64,000 bases of DNA from Bacteroidota bacterium (lineage in GTDB: Bacteria; Bacteroidota; Bacteroidia; Chitinophagales; Chitinophagaceae): assembly GCA_028875875.1 (NCBI GenBank), contig JAGWUV010000017.1:1-64000 (forward strand), written 5' to 3'. Each line of letters begins with the position of its first letter. Within the stretch, counting starts at the first letter, position 1. Position numbers and translations under genes: made by a program. The notes under the pieces were generated by a model. That model saw only the letters and a list, made by a program, of their open reading frames with translations. It searched no databases and was not told the origin of the DNA. Positions 20,396-29,112 of this stretch are shown one piece after another.

Positions 20396-20469
20396 GATTT
20401 GCAGTGATCTGTTTCAACGCAAAAAAGGCAAGTGTTCAACCTGAAAGCATCCCTTTAAATGCTAATTTT

Positions 20470-22587
20470 ATGAGAAAGCTCCGCCTGATGTTGATTGGTT
20501 TATTAGCTGTAGCTATATCATTTTCCTGTAATAAACGGGCAGATCTTACTGCTGTTGTACAAAATAACATTTCTGCTATCACCAAATCAACTACTGCCCC
20601 AACTGCTATTGAAAATCTTGGTGCCCCCTTTAAAACAAGTAATGTATTATGGCAGCTGAATCCATTATATCCTAACAATTCCCCTTTATTGGTAACACAT
20701 CCTAATGCTGCCAATGGTTATGAGATGATCCTTATAGATAACGGAGCTACTAATGGCAATACACCGATCAATGCTTTTCATTTTATTTCAGCCAATCTTG
20801 ATAACGGTTCTTACAAACTGGTAAAAATCATGAATGTGGCTGATGGATCTGAAGTAATCAATTCAGTAGGAAGAGTTGTAAGATATACTTTTGGTAAAAA
20901 CAAGAAACTTTATGTTGTAACTGAAGGTAGTTATGGTGGTGGTGGCCACGTAATCGAATATGATCCTAATACACAAACAGCATGGGACTTAGGTAAGCCT
21001 TTCTATACCAACGGTAAATACCTTGATATTTATTCTTTGAACGTGGGTTCCGATGGCACTTTATATGGAGGTTCTTTTGGAGGAAGCGGTGAAGTGTTCA
21101 CTTTCCGATATAATTACAGCGGCCAGTTTGATGTAGACAAAACTGCTCTTGACAATGAGTCTAGATATGTTTCTTATATCAGTGGAGATGATAAATTTAC
21201 TTATGCTTCCTGCGGGGAGAACAATTGGTATCTTTATGCAATAGATAAAGCAACAGGTCATAAAACCACATTGCTTAGTAACGCTGGCCCGGATAACAGG
21301 ATTGAATTAAACACCTATACAGATGCTCCCTATGCTCACATGGCGGCAACACACTATCTTTTAAAAGATGGCAGCGTTACCTCCTTAGGTGCTTATAATA
21401 CACCAGCAACACAACAGCTTTGGTATACTTATTATTCCTTAAACCAAATTGCCGCTTTCACCATTTCATGGAATGGTTACGAGAAAAAGATCAACTACAA
21501 TATTGGTAATGGCAACAATCAAATGGTTATTTATGATGTAACCAGCGATACACACCCTACAGGCGCTGCGGTTTGGATGAATAATAAACTATACACCGGG
21601 GCCTTCAATTTTCCTTTGTTTGGCAGTTATGATGATCAAAACAAAATGAATGTTTTAGGAAATACTGGAATAGATATTTACAGTGTTGCTGCTGCCCCTA
21701 CAAATGATAGAGTATATATTGGTGCTTACCCCAAAGGCAATCTTTTAGAATACAATGCAAACCTTCCCTGGACATTAAAAGGCGAGAATATTGCCAACTA
21801 TACATTTCAGGCCTTACAAACTACCAATCCTAAAGTATTGGCCAGAGAACAGGATGCGGATGCATCAGGTGTTAGCGGTCCGATGTATCTTTCTTCTATT
21901 GTAACTGACAAAAGCGGTACTGTTATCAGTGCAGGAGATAATGACAGGATCACTACTTCATCAGGCAGACAGTTAGCCATCAGCAGCTTTGAAAACGGGC
22001 AGGTTAAAAGCTTTACTTCAAATGAATTTAGCCAATACCAATTTTCGGGTATGTGTTTATCAGCAGATGGTACTAACGCTATCATTGCTGCCTCAGCCTC
22101 TGCTGGTGGTAACGGAAATATATATGTATACAATGCTACCAGCAATTCCATCATCAGCAGCAAACCTTTTCCTGGTAGCAATCCAGGGAGTATAGTGATG
22201 TTTGATAAAAATACCATTGCCGGTACTTATGATGATGTGATCTACCTCTATGACATCAATACAGGTAATGTCATCTGGAAACAGACTTTAGGCGGCGGAC
22301 AAAGAATATACTCCATCACTAAAGCTCCAGACAATAGCCTTTGCATCATTCATATGTACTTGCAGTCTACCCATTTTAAAGTAATGCGTTTTGATATCAA
22401 AGTAAATGGCAGCAATATAACTGCCAACAGTGGCTCATTGGGAGAAATCAACGATGATGATAATTACGAAGCTTCCAAACCTCAGTATTTAACTTTTGGT
22501 ACATCATCAAGCATACAAAACACTTACGATCTTTATATTACCGGTCTAAAATCTGTTTACCGTATTAAAAACTGCATCAAACTATAA
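20470..22587 (+). CDS. Large predicted beta-propeller lipoprotein
   Basis: I do not recognise a named family. The 705-residue protein begins with a lipoprotein signal (LLAVAISFSC, cysteine at about residue 19), so it should be anchored in a membrane. The rest contains repeated blade-like segments such as VIEYDPNTQTAWDLG, LNVGSDGTLYGGSFG, VYIGAYPKGNLLEYN and IYLYDINTGNVIWKQTLGG, in keeping with a beta-propeller of the kind seen in PQQ-like and polysaccharide-lyase-associated proteins. It follows the secreted GH5 gene and shares its promoter block, which suggests co-control and perhaps a carbohydrate-related job. Confidence 0.75.
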   Translation: MRKLRLMLIGLLAVAISFSCNKRADLTAVVQNNISAITKSTTAPTAIENLGAPFKTSNVLWQLNPLYPNNSPLLVTHPNAANGYEMILIDNGATNGNTPINAFHFISANLDNGSYKLVKIMNVADGSEVINSVGRVVRYTFGKNKKLYVVTEGSYGGGGHVIEYDPNTQTAWDLGKPFYTNGKYLDIYSLNVGSDGTLYGGSFGGSGEVFTFRYNYSGQFDVDKTALDNESRYVSYISGDDKFTYASCGENNWYLYAIDKATGHKTTLLSNAGPDNRIELNTYTDAPYAHMAATHYLLKDGSVTSLGAYNTPATQQLWYTYYSLNQIAAFTISWNGYEKKINYNIGNGNNQMVIYDVTSDTHPTGAAVWMNNKLYTGAFNFPLFGSYDDQNKMNVLGNTGIDIYSVAAAPTNDRVYIGAYPKGNLLEYNANLPWTLKGENIANYTFQALQTTNPKVLAREQDADASGVSGPMYLSSIVTDKSGTVISAGDNDRITTSSGRQLAISSFENGQVKSFTSNEFSQYQFSGMCLSADGTNAIIAASASAGGNGNIYVYNATSNSIISSKPFPGSNPGSIVMFDKNTIAGTYDDVIYLYDINTGNVIWKQTLGGGQRIYSITKAPDNSLCIIHMYLQSTHFKVMRFDIKVNGSNITANSGSLGEINDDDNYEASKPQYLTFGTSSSIQNTYDLYITGLKSVYRIKNCIKL

Positions 22588-22638
22588 ACCGGTCTCCGGC
22601 ACTTTTCACTGTGACCAAAAAAGTTATATATTTATTAC

Positions 22639-23379
22639 ATGGTCACACTTGCATTATACAATTTAAAAGGCGGTGTAGGCAAAACTGCGGCTGCCATTAA
22701 TCTTTCCTGGTTATCAGCATCAGAAGGTTATAAAACTTTAGTATGGGATTTGGATCCCCAGGGCTCCTCTTCATTTTATCTTGGTGCAGAAGCATCTGTA
22801 AAGAATGAATCCAAAAAACTGTTGAGCAGTGAGATGGATATTGGAGAAGCTGTGCAGGCAACTCCATATGAAAATCTCTTTATCATACCGGCAGATCTTT
22901 CTGCAAGGCAGGCCGATATTTTACTGAGTGAAATGAAACAGTCTAAAAAGAAACTAGGTACGCTTTTAGCCTCACTCAAAAAAAAGTATGATATCATTTT
23001 TATTGATGCACCCCCGGGCATATCGCTGCTGCATGATAATGTATTCAATGCTGCAGACTGGATTTTAATGCCGAATATTCCAACCACTTTATCGATACGC
23101 TCATTCGAAACAGTAAGCAGGTATTTTGAAGAAAATGATCTTGACCAAAAGAAAATCAAATGTTTCTTCAGCATGGTTGATCACCGGAAGAACTTGCATC
23201 ATGAAACCATGCAACAGTTTTATAAAGACAAGATCTTCTTTAAAAACTATATTCCCTATTTAAGTGATGTTGAAAAGATGGGCGTGAATCATGCGCCGCT
23301 GGAAACATTTGCCCATAGCAGTTATGCAGCGCAATGCTATAGAGATTTATGGAAAGAGATTAAGAAAACCTGTTTATAA
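22639..23379 (+). CDS. ParA/MinD-family ATPase
   Basis: The 246-residue protein has the deviant Walker A motif KGGVGKTAAAINLS (9-22), the DLDPQGSSSF switch region and FIDAPPGISLL, as in ParA-type cargo-positioning ATPases. No ParB gene or parS-like site is adjacent, so it is probably not the chromosome-segregation ParA. A role in positioning a protein complex, or in an exopolysaccharide system as with BcsQ, is possible but unsupported by the neighbours. The esterase gene follows 19 bp downstream and may be cotranscribed. Confidence 0.85.
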   Translation: MVTLALYNLKGGVGKTAAAINLSWLSASEGYKTLVWDLDPQGSSSFYLGAEASVKNESKKLLSSEMDIGEAVQATPYENLFIIPADLSARQADILLSEMKQSKKKLGTLLASLKKKYDIIFIDAPPGISLLHDNVFNAADWILMPNIPTTLSIRSFETVSRYFEENDLDQKKIKCFFSMVDHRKNLHHETMQQFYKDKIFFKNYIPYLSDVEKMGVNHAPLETFAHSSYAAQCYRDLWKEIKKTCL

Positions 23380-23398
23380 AACCACAGCATCTTTGGGT

Positions 23399-24130
23399 AT
23401 GGAAAAACAGATCACTGCCTGGTACAGTCCTTCCTTAGATAAAGAAATGCCGGTAGCCACTTACGGCCACTTTGGGTTTGCGTTGTTGCTCGTTCCAACA
23501 GCAGGTGCGGATTACTTGGAATATGAAAGATTCGGATTAATAGAAGCAATTGCACCATTTATTACGGCAGGGAAAATAAAAGTATTCAGCATTAACAGCA
23601 TCAATAACGAGAGCTGGCTTCATGCCGATATGCTACCCGAACACAAAGCCATACGCCACAATCAGTTTAACCGTTATGTATACGAAGAAGTTATCCCGTT
23701 TGTGCGAAACAGTACTAGCATGGATACCATGGTGTATGTATGCGGTGCAAGTTTGGGAGCCTATCATGCAATGAATCTTTTTTTAAAACGGCCTGATATC
23801 ATTAATGGAACCATTAGTATGAGCGGCGTTTATGATCTTACCGATTACACAAAAGGTTATTGGGATGAACAAGTGTATTATAACAGCCCAATCCACTACA
23901 TACCCAATCTTGCCGATGCATGGTACCTTGATAAAATAAGGGCAAGCCATCATATACATATTTATTCAGGCAGTGGTAAATATGAAGATCCTGAAGCCAA
24001 TAAACGCTTCTCAAGGGTATTATGGGACAAAGGCATATGGCACGACTTTCAATTATGGGGCAGCGATATGAAACACGACTGGCCCACATGGAGAATGATG
24101 CTGCCTTATATTCTGGAAAATAAATTCTGA
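23399..24130 (+). CDS. Putative alpha/beta-hydrolase esterase
   Basis: The 243-residue cytoplasmic protein belongs to the esterase-like alpha/beta hydrolases (esterase D / putative esterase type). It has the nucleophile elbow CGASLGAYHA with serine at about 117, a likely acid in SGSGKYEDPEA and a histidine in MKHDWPTW near the C-terminus. I start it at MEKQITAW; an in-frame start 108 bases earlier would lie deep in the ParA gene. No signal peptide is seen. The substrate is unknown. Confidence 0.8.
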   Translation: MEKQITAWYSPSLDKEMPVATYGHFGFALLLVPTAGADYLEYERFGLIEAIAPFITAGKIKVFSINSINNESWLHADMLPEHKAIRHNQFNRYVYEEVIPFVRNSTSMDTMVYVCGASLGAYHAMNLFLKRPDIINGTISMSGVYDLTDYTKGYWDEQVYYNSPIHYIPNLADAWYLDKIRASHHIHIYSGSGKYEDPEANKRFSRVLWDKGIWHDFQLWGSDMKHDWPTWRMMLPYILENKF

Positions 24131-24276
24131 GTGATACGCTTTGCCATTACTTATTATTTCTATCAGTGCATTTACCTGTAAACACTGCTATGTGTTATTG
24201 TATTAAAAACGAGATATTGATTGTGCGATGTTGTTTTTTTACAAAAAAGCGTTAATTCATTTTTAAGTCTAAAGCA

Positions 24277-25113
24277 ATGTCGTTTCGGCGGCTTAATATT
24301 ACACATCAAACGAGTCTTTTGAATAAACAGTTACTACTTATCGTTTTATTAATCGCCGTTGCCAGCTGCACTTTTGCGCAGCAAAGAAGTACTTCCCCTT
24401 TTGTTACGGTTAGTGGTACTGTGTATGATATTTCAGCGAGGCGGCCCCTGGAAGCTGTTGCAGTACTGAGTACTTCGGGAAGGGGCACTTTAACAGATTC
24501 ATTGGGGCATTATAGTTTTACGGTAAAAACCACCGACTCCATCTGGTTCTCGCTTCTCAATAAAACTACGATGCGCTATCCTGTAGATACCATTCAAAAT
24601 ACAAGTGCATTTGATGTGATGATTCACCTGAGAGCGGCAGACTTACCGGAAGTAAAAGTACGGAACAGGAATTATCGCCTGGATTCGATTCAGAACAGGA
24701 AAGATTATGCTAAATATTTCGATTTCAAAAAACCAACATTCAAGCTAAGCACTAATCCCGGTTATACACCCGGTGGCGTGACCGTAGGACTGGACCTGGA
24801 TGAATTGATTAATATGTTCCGCTTCAGGCGAACCCGCAACCTTGAAGCGCTGCAGCAAAGATTAATACAACAGGAAGAAGATAAATATATCGATCATCGT
24901 TTCTCCAAACTGTTCGTTAAAAAAGTAACCAAGTTGGATGGTACTGAACTCGATAATTTTATGGCAAAATACAGGCCTGAATATATAATCCTGTTATCCA
25001 TGAACGACCTGGAGCTGGGTTATTACATAGAAAAATGCTTTGAGCAGTATTCTTCTCTAAAAGAGTATCAGAAAAAATACCTCCACAATAGAAGTTTTCA
25101 ATCCCCTTATTGA
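24277..25113 (+). CDS. Exported carboxypeptidase-regulatory-like domain protein
   Basis: The 278-residue protein has an N-terminal hydrophobic segment (about 18-33) ending in VASCTFAQQ, which could be cut by signal peptidase I after AQ or processed as a lipoprotein at the cysteine. It is followed by a carboxypeptidase-regulatory-like beta-sandwich (VSGTVYDISARRPLEAVAVLSTSGRG in two parts, about 44-70), often found at the N-terminus of Bacteroidetes surface proteins. The rest is charged and probably helical. Function is unknown. It is convergent with merC and overlaps its 3' end by 7 bases. Confidence 0.65.
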   Translation: MSFRRLNITHQTSLLNKQLLLIVLLIAVASCTFAQQRSTSPFVTVSGTVYDISARRPLEAVAVLSTSGRGTLTDSLGHYSFTVKTTDSIWFSLLNKTTMRYPVDTIQNTSAFDVMIHLRAADLPEVKVRNRNYRLDSIQNRKDYAKYFDFKKPTFKLSTNPGYTPGGVTVGLDLDELINMFRFRRTRNLEALQQRLIQQEEDKYIDHRFSKLFVKKVTKLDGTELDNFMAKYRPEYIILLSMNDLELGYYIEKCFEQYSSLKEYQKKYLHNRSFQSPY

Positions 25114-25502
25114 TGCTTACAATCTCCCGTGCTGCAATGCCCTGAAACAGTATAGCGGTAATTGAGATAATGGCCCATTACAATACCCGTAACAGCAGGG
25201 ATCAGGAGAAGCAATTCCCAATTATGCCATATTTGTTTGGCCACTAAAAAAAGCATGCCTACAGTAAATACAAGCAAAGGCTGCGGATGATGGTGCTGTT
25301 TTTTCCAGCCTTTATATAAGGAGTGAGAGCCGATTATAAATGCAAGTACCACCATTCCATATTCGAACATTTGGTTATGAATAATTTCAATACCAAATAA
25401 AGGAAGACTGGTTAATAACAAGGGCAGTATGGCGCAGTGTATGGCACAGGCCACTGAAGCAGCAATACCCAAGGCATCCCAGTTGATCTTAAATCGGAAC
25501 AT
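25107..25502 (-). CDS. MerC-domain membrane protein
   Basis: The 131-residue protein has four predicted membrane segments and the MerC pattern: a Cys pair CAIHC (about 19-23) in the first segment, and a C-terminal tail rich in Cys and His (HCSTGDCKHQ). MerC proteins carry mercuric or other thiophilic metal ions across the inner membrane. No mer operon is present, so a copper, zinc or other metal role is more likely. It is divergent from a SCO1 gene across a perfect palindrome and close to a Fur-family regulator. Confidence 0.85.
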   Translation of the reverse strand: MFRFKINWDALGIAASVACAIHCAILPLLLTSLPLFGIEIIHNQMFEYGMVVLAFIIGSHSLYKGWKKQHHHPQPLLVFTVGMLFLVAKQIWHNWELLLLIPAVTGIVMGHYLNYRYTVSGHCSTGDCKHQ

Positions 25503-25519
25503 GAAGCAAAGATAAACTA

Positions 25520-25536
25520 TTGCAACTTTGTTGCAA
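25520..25536. promoter_or_regulatory. Candidate Fur-family operator
   Basis: TTGCAACTTTGTTGCAA is a perfect 7-bp inverted repeat around a TTT centre. It lies 18 bp from the merC start codon, in the 107-bp spacer between merC and the divergent SCO1 gene. A Fur-family regulator is encoded 0.7 kb away, making it the obvious candidate binder. Binding and metal identity are inferred. Confidence 0.55.
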
Positions 25537-25609
25537 ATATTTTGTTAGTACTCTAATAGCTGCTCTTCATCAGCCAATCATCCAGTAACTTTGAACTTCA
25601 AAATAAAGT

Positions 25610-26269
25610 ATGAGCAAGAAAATCATAGGATACGGGATCTTCTTTATAGCGCTTACCGCAGGTTTTTTATTTTTCGCTTTCCGCGGAACAGGAGCATGGA
25701 GCAAAAGCACACTTCCACAGCGTAGCATTGTTCAGCCATTCTCCTTCCTAACACAGGATGGAAATACATTTACCAAAGCAGATATGGCGGGTAAGGTTTG
25801 TGTGGTAGAATATTTCTTCACCACTTGTAAAGGCATTTGTCCCAGGATGAACAACAACATGAAAACCATTTATGAGGCGTTTAAAAATGAACCTGACTTC
25901 CTGATCCTCTCCCATAGCTGCGATCCGGAAAGAGACAGTGTTGCAAGATTAAAGCACTACGCAGACTCACTGCAAGTTGATACTAAAAAATGGATCTTCT
26001 TAACAGGAAGAAAAGACAGTTTATACAAAATGGCCCGTTTTAGCTACGGTATAGATGACCCTAAAAATGCGGTTGCGAATATTGATGACGATTTTCTGCA
26101 TACCCAGTTTTTTGCACTGATCGACAAAAACGGGAATGTTCGTGGCGGTGTATATGACGGCTTAAAAAATGAAGAATTAGAAAAGTTGAAAAAAGATATA
26201 CGTGACCTTTTGAAAGAAGAATCCAAACAGCATTTTGTGAACGGTGTATTTACCAATTCTCCCAATTAA
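25610..26269 (+). CDS. SCO1/SenC-type copper chaperone
   Basis: The 219-residue protein has an N-terminal membrane anchor (about 6-24) and a thioredoxin-like SCO domain. The copper-binding C-x3-C is present in TTCKGICPRMN (about 75-85), and the distal histidine lies in DDDFLHTQFFALID (about 162-175). SCO proteins insert copper into cytochrome oxidase or act as thiol redox partners. The neighbours (merC, Fur family) support a metal-homeostasis setting. The Fur-family gene follows 10 bp downstream and is probably cotranscribed. Confidence 0.9.
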   Translation: MSKKIIGYGIFFIALTAGFLFFAFRGTGAWSKSTLPQRSIVQPFSFLTQDGNTFTKADMAGKVCVVEYFFTTCKGICPRMNNNMKTIYEAFKNEPDFLILSHSCDPERDSVARLKHYADSLQVDTKKWIFLTGRKDSLYKMARFSYGIDDPKNAVANIDDDFLHTQFFALIDKNGNVRGGVYDGLKNEELEKLKKDIRDLLKEESKQHFVNGVFTNSPN

Positions 26270-26279
26270 AATAAGACCT

Positions 26280-26696
26280 ATGCACACTTCCATTGCGGAT
26301 ATTTTAAAACAAAACCAGCTGAGTGTTACAGGCAGCAGAACTAAGATCCTGGAATTGTTTCAACAGACCGGAGGTGCATTGGCACACGCAGATATTGAAT
26401 TAAAAACAGGTGAGCAGTTTGATCGGGTTACCATTTACCGAACATTACAAACCTTCGTTGAGAAAGGCATTATACATACCATTCCTACCGCAGATAATTC
26501 AGTTTTATATGCCTTATGCAAGGATCAATGTAGCGAAGGCCATCATCATGATAACCACATCCATTTCATTTGTGATGATTGCGGAACAACCTACTGTCTT
26601 GAACAAGTGGCCATCCCGGAAGTTAGGCTGCCCAACGGTTTCACTAAAAAGCAAACTGATGTTGTGGTAAGTGGTTTATGCAATAAATGCAGTTAA
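26280..26696 (+). CDS. Fur-family metalloregulator
   Basis: The 138-residue protein has the Fur winged helix (SVTGSRTKILELFQQTGGA, then FDRVTIYRTLQTF), a His-rich sensing segment EGHHHDNHIHF (about 89-99) and C-x2-C structural-zinc pairs in CDDCGTTYC and CNKCS. The start at MHTSIADIL is chosen because a 36-base upstream extension enters the SCO1 gene. The neighbours suggest it is Zur-like or otherwise controls metal import, but the specific metal cannot be read from the sequence. Confidence 0.88.
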   Translation: MHTSIADILKQNQLSVTGSRTKILELFQQTGGALAHADIELKTGEQFDRVTIYRTLQTFVEKGIIHTIPTADNSVLYALCKDQCSEGHHHDNHIHFICDDCGTTYCLEQVAIPEVRLPNGFTKKQTDVVVSGLCNKCS

Positions 26697-26752
26697 ATAA
26701 AAAAGTTCGTTGAAATGTTTTTTCTATATATTTCGCTCAAAATGTTCATTCC

Positions 26753-27727
26753 ATGATATTAATCACAGGGGCTACCGGCTTGTTAGGATCGCACTTGATT
26801 AAAGAACTATATAAAAAAGGTACACCTGCCAAAGCATTATACAGAGCTTCGATACCTGCCGAATTAAAAGAGTACGCACAATGGATACAAGGCGATATAC
26901 TTGATCCTGTTTCCTTAGATGAAGCAATGCAGGGAATACAACAGGTTTACCATTGTGCTGCTTCCGTTTCCTTTAATCCAAAGAAAAAACAAGAAACACA
27001 TAAGATCAATATAGAAGGGACTGCCAATGTAGTTAATGCCTGCATTAATAATAATATTCAAAAACTATTATTCGTAAGTTCTGTAGCTGCCTTAGGCAGA
27101 ACTGCGGATGGTAAAAAAATAACAGAAAAGATTCAATGGTCTGAGGAGAGTAATAACAGTGAATATGGTAAAAGCAAATACTTTGCAGAAATGGAGGTGT
27201 GGCGGGGCATTGGAGAAGGATTGAATACCGTGATCATAAATCCATCAATCATTCTTGGTGCCGGTGATTGGGAAAAAGGATCTACAGAAATATTCAAAAG
27301 CGTGTACAATGAGTTTCCCTGGTACACAGAAGGTGTGAATGGTTTTGTTGATGTAAAAGATGTGGTAAAAGCTATGATATTATTAATGAACGGGGCTGCC
27401 AACAGTGAAAGATTTATCATTAGTAATGAGAACATCTCTTATCAACAACTCTTCAATTTAATTGCAGGCAGCTTTGGTAAAAAACAACCCCATAAAAGAG
27501 TTTCACCTTTCCTTGCAGAGATCGTTTGGAGAGTGGAAGGATTGAAAGGAAAGATAAGCGGGAAAGATCCTTTACTTACGAAAGAAACAGCAAGAACTGC
27601 ACAGGAAAAAACGTATTTCGATAACAGCAAGTTTTTGTACTACGCACCTAACTTTGAGTATACACCTATCCAGGAATCTGTTACTAGGATCTGTAAAGAA
27701 CTAAAAACAAAATATCAGTTATCATAA
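26753..27727 (+). CDS. NAD(P)-dependent epimerase/dehydratase-like protein
   Basis: An extended short-chain dehydrogenase of 324 residues. It has the N-terminal nucleotide motif TGATGLLGSHL (5-15), HCAASVSFNP, and the catalytic YGKSKYFAE (Tyr-x3-Lys, about 142-150). It resembles the dihydroflavonol-reductase-like group that Bacteroidetes carry as single genes of unknown substrate. A terminator follows directly and separates it from the convergent lpxD-like gene. Confidence 0.82.
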   Translation: MILITGATGLLGSHLIKELYKKGTPAKALYRASIPAELKEYAQWIQGDILDPVSLDEAMQGIQQVYHCAASVSFNPKKKQETHKINIEGTANVVNACINNNIQKLLFVSSVAALGRTADGKKITEKIQWSEESNNSEYGKSKYFAEMEVWRGIGEGLNTVIINPSIILGAGDWEKGSTEIFKSVYNEFPWYTEGVNGFVDVKDVVKAMILLMNGAANSERFIISNENISYQQLFNLIAGSFGKKQPHKRVSPFLAEIVWRVEGLKGKISGKDPLLTKETARTAQEKTYFDNSKFLYYAPNFEYTPIQESVTRICKELKTKYQLS

Positions 27728-27753
27728 AAAGGGCTGCTAAATGCAGCCCTTTT
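27727..27753. terminator. Bidirectional terminator hairpin
   Basis: AAAAGGGCTGC pairs exactly with GCAGCCCTTTT around a five-base loop, between two convergent genes. A-rich and T-rich flanks allow function on both strands. Confidence 0.85.
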
Positions 27754-27759
27754 AGTAGT

Positions 27760-28710
27760 TTACTTATTGTCCATTACTTTTTTCCATAATTCCGGTATAC
27801 GCTTTACCCAAACAAATTCTCTACGCTTATCGCCTGCTTCAATAGCCGGTGTACCCATATACACTTTATTACCTTCAATGGTGGCTGTTACACCTGCTTG
27901 TCCCATTACTACCGCACCCGCTCCAATAGTAAGTGTTTTACCTACGCCTACCTGCCCCCAGAGTGTTACACCATCTTCCAAAACAGTAGCGCCTGCAATA
28001 CCCACCTGGGCAGCAATTAAACAATTTTTCCCAATAATTACTTCATGACCCAAATGCACCATATTATCAATTATCGTTCCTTTACCAATTCTTGTTTCAT
28101 GTGTTACCCCTCTGTCAATAGTACAACCCGCTCCTATTTCAACATGATCTTCTATCACAACAGTACCACAACTTTCCATTCGTTTATACCAAACTTCCCG
28201 GTTACGTTTTCCATTATAATAAAATGCATTACTACCAATCACAGTTCCCGATTGGATTACTACATGATTGCCAATTATACATCCATCGAGAATAGTAACA
28301 TTAGGATGAATAACACAATCCTTACCTATTACAACATCATTACCAATAAAAACATTTGGCATGACAACAGAACCTTCCCCTATCACTGCCGTATCGCTAA
28401 TCATTTTGTTTACCGGTATAAAAGGTTTGAAGTGCCTTACAATTTTCAAATACGCTTCAAAAGGTTCTGCAGTTACAAGTAATGCTTTGCCTTCGGGGAT
28501 GTTTACTTCTTTCGTATTGATGATAATATATGATGCAGCACTATGCAAACACTTATCATAATATTTCGGATGATCAACAAAAGCAAGGTCTCCTTCTTCC
28601 ACTCTGTGTATTTCATTAATCCCTGTTGCCTGCGCATGTATGTTACCACATAACTCTGCATCTATCAACTCAGCAATCCATTGTAATGATACGGGTGATG
28701 GAAACTTCAT
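27760..28710 (-). CDS. LpxD-like hexapeptide-repeat acyltransferase
   Basis: LpxD adds the N-linked acyl chain to UDP-acylglucosamine in lipid A synthesis. I start the protein at MKFPSPVSLQW (316 residues); a longer frame has an unlike extension. The N-terminal uridine-binding domain (about 1-95) has GINEIHRVEEGDLAFVDHPKY, and the left-handed helix of hexapeptide repeats (about 100-280) carries NMVHLGHEVIIGKN with the catalytic-type histidine. Bacteroidetes often carry an LpxD paralogue in addition to the lipid A gene, and no lpx neighbours are here, so the exact substrate is uncertain. Confidence 0.8.
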   Translation of the reverse strand: MKFPSPVSLQWIAELIDAELCGNIHAQATGINEIHRVEEGDLAFVDHPKYYDKCLHSAASYIIINTKEVNIPEGKALLVTAEPFEAYLKIVRHFKPFIPVNKMISDTAVIGEGSVVMPNVFIGNDVVIGKDCVIHPNVTILDGCIIGNHVVIQSGTVIGSNAFYYNGKRNREVWYKRMESCGTVVIEDHVEIGAGCTIDRGVTHETRIGKGTIIDNMVHLGHEVIIGKNCLIAAQVGIAGATVLEDGVTLWGQVGVGKTLTIGAGAVVMGQAGVTATIEGNKVYMGTPAIEAGDKRREFVWVKRIPELWKKVMDNK

Positions 28711-29074
28711 GTTTAATTTTTTTTGTTCGCCAAAGGTAACGGAGCAAGTTCTTTTAAAAATTAAAAAACACTGCAATTGCTTTCAGACTTATTCCTGAAA
28801 AATATTTCACAAATACGATAACATCACTATCATGTTCTTCCAAAATCCTTTACCAACAAGTGTTTCAAGAGATTGATTATTTCATAACCACTTACGCATG
28901 TTCTAACGAACACAATACAAAAGATGAAACTGCACGCAACAGCTTTAATGCAATTCACACTTTCAAAAAAAATGTGAATAAAATTCTTTTGATTTTTTTT
29001 TGTATTGGCTGAAACTCTTTATAATATTGTGAAGGGAATGAAAATTCCTGGTACTTACTAACCCATCCATATAC

Positions 29075-29101
29075 AAAGTTCCGCTTCTGCGGAACTTTTT
29101 T
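29075..29101 (+). terminator. Terminator-like hairpin just before a start codon
   Basis: AAAGTTCCGC pairs exactly with GCGGAACTTT around a TTCT loop and is followed by T residues, 12 bases before the pseudouridine-synthase start codon. The preceding spacer (28711-29074) shows no gene; it holds a small stem TGTTC/GAACA at 28899-28912 and a TAATATTG promoter-like box at about 29021. The hairpin may end a short RNA or attenuate the downstream gene. Confidence 0.65.
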
Positions 29102-29112
29102 CATTAGAACAC

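Noticed and set aside
20404-20469. GTG start for the beta-propeller lipoprotein
   Set aside because: It would place about 22 residues before the lipoprotein signal and nearly coincide with the expected transcript start.
23291-23398. Earlier start for the esterase gene
   Set aside because: It overlaps the ParA coding region; MEKQITAW begins a normal-length family member.
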